Assembly (NCBI RefSeq): GCF_000194945.1
Contig: NZ_GL878507.1
Span: 124,001-188,000 of the forward strand
Origin: Streptococcus sanguinis SK1 = NCTC 7863
GTDB lineage: Bacteria; Bacillota; Bacilli; Lactobacillales; Streptococcaceae
Length of the DNA: 64,000 nucleotides
Reading direction: 5' to 3'
The notes beneath the pieces were generated by a model, which saw only the letters and a program-made list of their open reading frames with translations, was not told the origin of the DNA and searched no databases. Position 1 is the stretch's first letter. Every line of letters starts with the position of its first letter. Below, piece by piece: positions 62,229-64,000 of the stretch. The position numbers and the translations under genes are program-made.

Positions 62229-64000
62229 ATGAAATCAGAAATCATTGAATATTTAAAAGAAAGACAGCAGGCCAGCGTGGATGAGCTGGCGGCTGCTTTG
62301 GGGAAAGGGTCTTCCAAGGACTTTAGTAGCATGGTCAAGACCATCTCCCAGATGGAAAGAAAGCATCAGATTCGCTTTGATGACAAGGGGCGGATTGAGC
62401 TTTATGAGAAGAAAAAGCAGGAGCGTCTGACGCTCAAGGGTGTTTTTCATGCCCACAAGAATGGCTTTGGCTTTGTTACCCTGAATGAAGAAGAGGATGA
62501 TCTCTTTGTCGGCCGTAATGATGTCAATCATGCCATTGATGGCGATACGGTAGAAGTAGTCATTACCAAGGTGGCAGACCGTATCAAGGGAACATCAGCT
62601 GAGGCTAAGATTATCGATATTTTAGAGCACAGTCTGACGGCAGCAGTAGGCCAGCTGGTTCTGGATGAGGAAAAGCCCAAGTACGCGGGCTATATCCGCT
62701 CGAAAAATCAGAAAATCCGTCAGCCTATTTATATCAAAAAGCCAGCCATGGTTCTTGATGGTACAGAGGTGCTCAAGGTCGCTATTGACAAATATCCGAC
62801 TAAGAAACACGATTTCTTCGTGGCCAGTCTGGTCGATGTGGTCGGTTATGTCAATGATCCAGGCATTGATGTACTGGAAGTGCTGGAGTCGATGGACATT
62901 GTCTCTGAATTTCCAGAAAAGGTCTTGCAAGAGGCCGAGCGAGTTCCAGATGCACCGACAAAGAGTGATTTAGAAGGACGTTTGGACCTGCGCGATGAGA
63001 TTACCTTTACCATCGATGGAGAGGATGCCAAGGACTTGGACGATGCTGTCCATATCAAGCTCCTGAAAAATGGCAACTTTGAGCTGGGCGTCCACATCGC
63101 AGATGTGTCCTACTATGTCAAAGAAGGCTCTGAGCTGGACAAGGAAGCCCTCAATCGGGCGACTTCAGTCTATGTGACCGACCGAGTAGTGCCTATGTTG
63201 CCGGAGCGCCTGTCCAACGGTATCTGCTCCCTCAATCCAAATGTGGACCGGCTGACCCAGTCGGCTATCATGGAGATAGATGCTAAGGGGCGCGTGATCA
63301 AGCATACCATCACCCAGACTGTTATCAAGACGACCTTTCGCATGACCTACAGTGATGTCAACGACATCATTGCTGGAAATCAGGAAAAAGCTGAGCAGTT
63401 CAAGGAAATTGTGCCTAGTATTGACAGTATGGTCCAGCTACATGAGATTCTGGAAAGCATGCGCTTTAAACGCGGTGCGCTTAACTTTGACACCAACGAA
63501 GCCAAAATCATGGTCAATAAAGAAGGCCGGCCGGTGAACATTGTCCTGCGTCAGCGAGGAATTGCCGAGCGCATGATTGAGTCCTTTATGCTGGTGGCGA
63601 ATGAGACGGTGGCTGAGCATTTTGCTAAGCTAAATCTGCCCTTCATCTATCGGATCCACGAGGAGCCTAAGGCGGAGAAGGTGCAGAAGTTTATCGACTA
63701 CGCCTCTAGCTTTGGGATTCGGATATACGGGACGGCTAACTCTATGAGTCAGCAGGCTCTGCAGGATATTATGGAATCGGTCAAAGACCAGCCTTATGAG
63801 GATGTCCTATCCATGATGCTTCTGCGCTCCATGCAGCAGGCTCGCTACTCTGAGCACAATCACGGCCACTATGGTCTGGCAGCGGAGTTTTATACGCATT
63901 TCACCAGTCCGATTCGCCGCTATCCAGACCTTCTGGTTCACCGGATGGTACGGGATTATGGACATTCTAAAGAAATAGCAGAGCATTTTGAGCAAGTGAT
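62229..64000 (+). CDS. rnr: ribonuclease R (3' part outside window)
   Basis: The frame starts at ATG 62229 after AGAAGAGGAAT and is open to the right edge: 590 complete codons, three-quarters of a usual RNase R (about 780). An N-terminal winged helix (MKSEIIEYLKERQQASVDEL) is followed by cold-shock domains (GVFHAHKNGFGFVTLNEEED, VGRNDVNHAIDGDTVEV) and the RNB catalytic domain with DGEDAKDLDDAVHIKLL (active-site Asp residues) and HFTSPIRRYPDLLVHRMVRD. It degrades structured RNA 3' to 5' and takes part in rRNA and tmRNA quality control. Confidence 0.96.
   Translation, partial: MKSEIIEYLKERQQASVDELAAALGKGSSKDFSSMVKTISQMERKHQIRFDDKGRIELYEKKKQERLTLKGVFHAHKNGFGFVTLNEEEDDLFVGRNDVNHAIDGDTVEVVITKVADRIKGTSAEAKIIDILEHSLTAAVGQLVLDEEKPKYAGYIRSKNQKIRQPIYIKKPAMVLDGTEVLKVAIDKYPTKKHDFFVASLVDVVGYVNDPGIDVLEVLESMDIVSEFPEKVLQEAERVPDAPTKSDLEGRLDLRDEITFTIDGEDAKDLDDAVHIKLLKNGNFELGVHIADVSYYVKEGSELDKEALNRATSVYVTDRVVPMLPERLSNGICSLNPNVDRLTQSAIMEIDAKGRVIKHTITQTVIKTTFRMTYSDVNDIIAGNQEKAEQFKEIVPSIDSMVQLHEILESMRFKRGALNFDTNEAKIMVNKEGRPVNIVLRQRGIAERMIESFMLVANETVAEHFAKLNLPFIYRIHEEPKAEKVQKFIDYASSFGIRIYGTANSMSQQALQDIMESVKDQPYEDVLSMMLLRSMQQARYSEHNHGHYGLAAEFYTHFTSPIRRYPDLLVHRMVRDYGHSKEIAEHFEQV

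Overview
The window looks like a chromosomal segment of a viridans Streptococcus, most likely of the Sanguinis group. This rests on moderate GC, AGGAGG ribosome binding sites, LPXTG surface proteins, and streptococcal gene neighbourhoods: glmU-nudix-macP-mtnN, and ybeY-dgkA-era ... mutM-coaE-pmrA-rpmG-secG-rnr. No phage, integrase, IS element, rRNA or CRISPR array was found. One tRNA gene (Thr, anticodon GGT) lies at 55.6 kb.

Left part (1-36 kb, accessory-rich). A truncated DUF2975-type gene and a decayed DUF3592 gene precede a haem/flavin ferric-reductase-like protein and a DUF2974 hydrolase. A BceRS/NsrRK-type two-component system follows (3.87-5.52 kb). Its likely targets are spread over 25 kb: a TraX-like membrane protein, two BceAB/NsrFP-type ABC exporters (6.99-9.75 and 25.75-28.50 kb), a tiny 43-residue ORF (25.44 kb) and a nisin-resistance protease homologue (31.23 kb). 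Each of these five units has the same promoter architecture: a TNACA-N4-TGTAA box, a second TGNAAG half-site 20-21 bp further on, and a -10 hexamer exactly 38 bp after that half-site. This is the most interesting system in the window: a probable cell-envelope peptide-antibiotic sensing and detoxification regulon, with an unexplained small peptide as an extra member.

Between the two exporters lie an ABC-2 transporter operon with a LytTR regulator and DUF3021 protein, two polymorphic-toxin-type immunity genes without a toxin, a membrane protein whose C-terminus was shifted by a 38-bp tandem duplication, and a TetR regulator with three 28-bp operators controlling a small membrane protein/NrdI-like pair. 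Two paralogous LPXTG adhesins follow, the second with about ten Cna-B/SpaA-type repeats. After the second exporter come an amino-acid permease, small AT-rich membrane proteins, the protease, acetyltransferases, a DUF2829 (Tad2-like) protein and an SDR oxidoreductase.

Right part (36-64 kb, core). This holds cell-wall precursor and wall-synthesis genes (glmU, macP), mtnN, an ABC-F protein, the lipoprotein rotamase slrA, ftsK, ribosomal genes rplK-rplA with two L1-operator-like hairpins, pyrH-frr, cvfB, a PhoH-like gene, ald, then ybeY, dgkA, era, mutM, coaE, pmrA, rpmG, secG and rnr, which runs off the right edge. Several genes show start-site anomalies: a Nudix gene whose ATG is followed at once by TGA, and pmrA and a GNAT gene that have no canonical start at the expected place.

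All identifications are by reading the sequence and recalling families. No database search was run.
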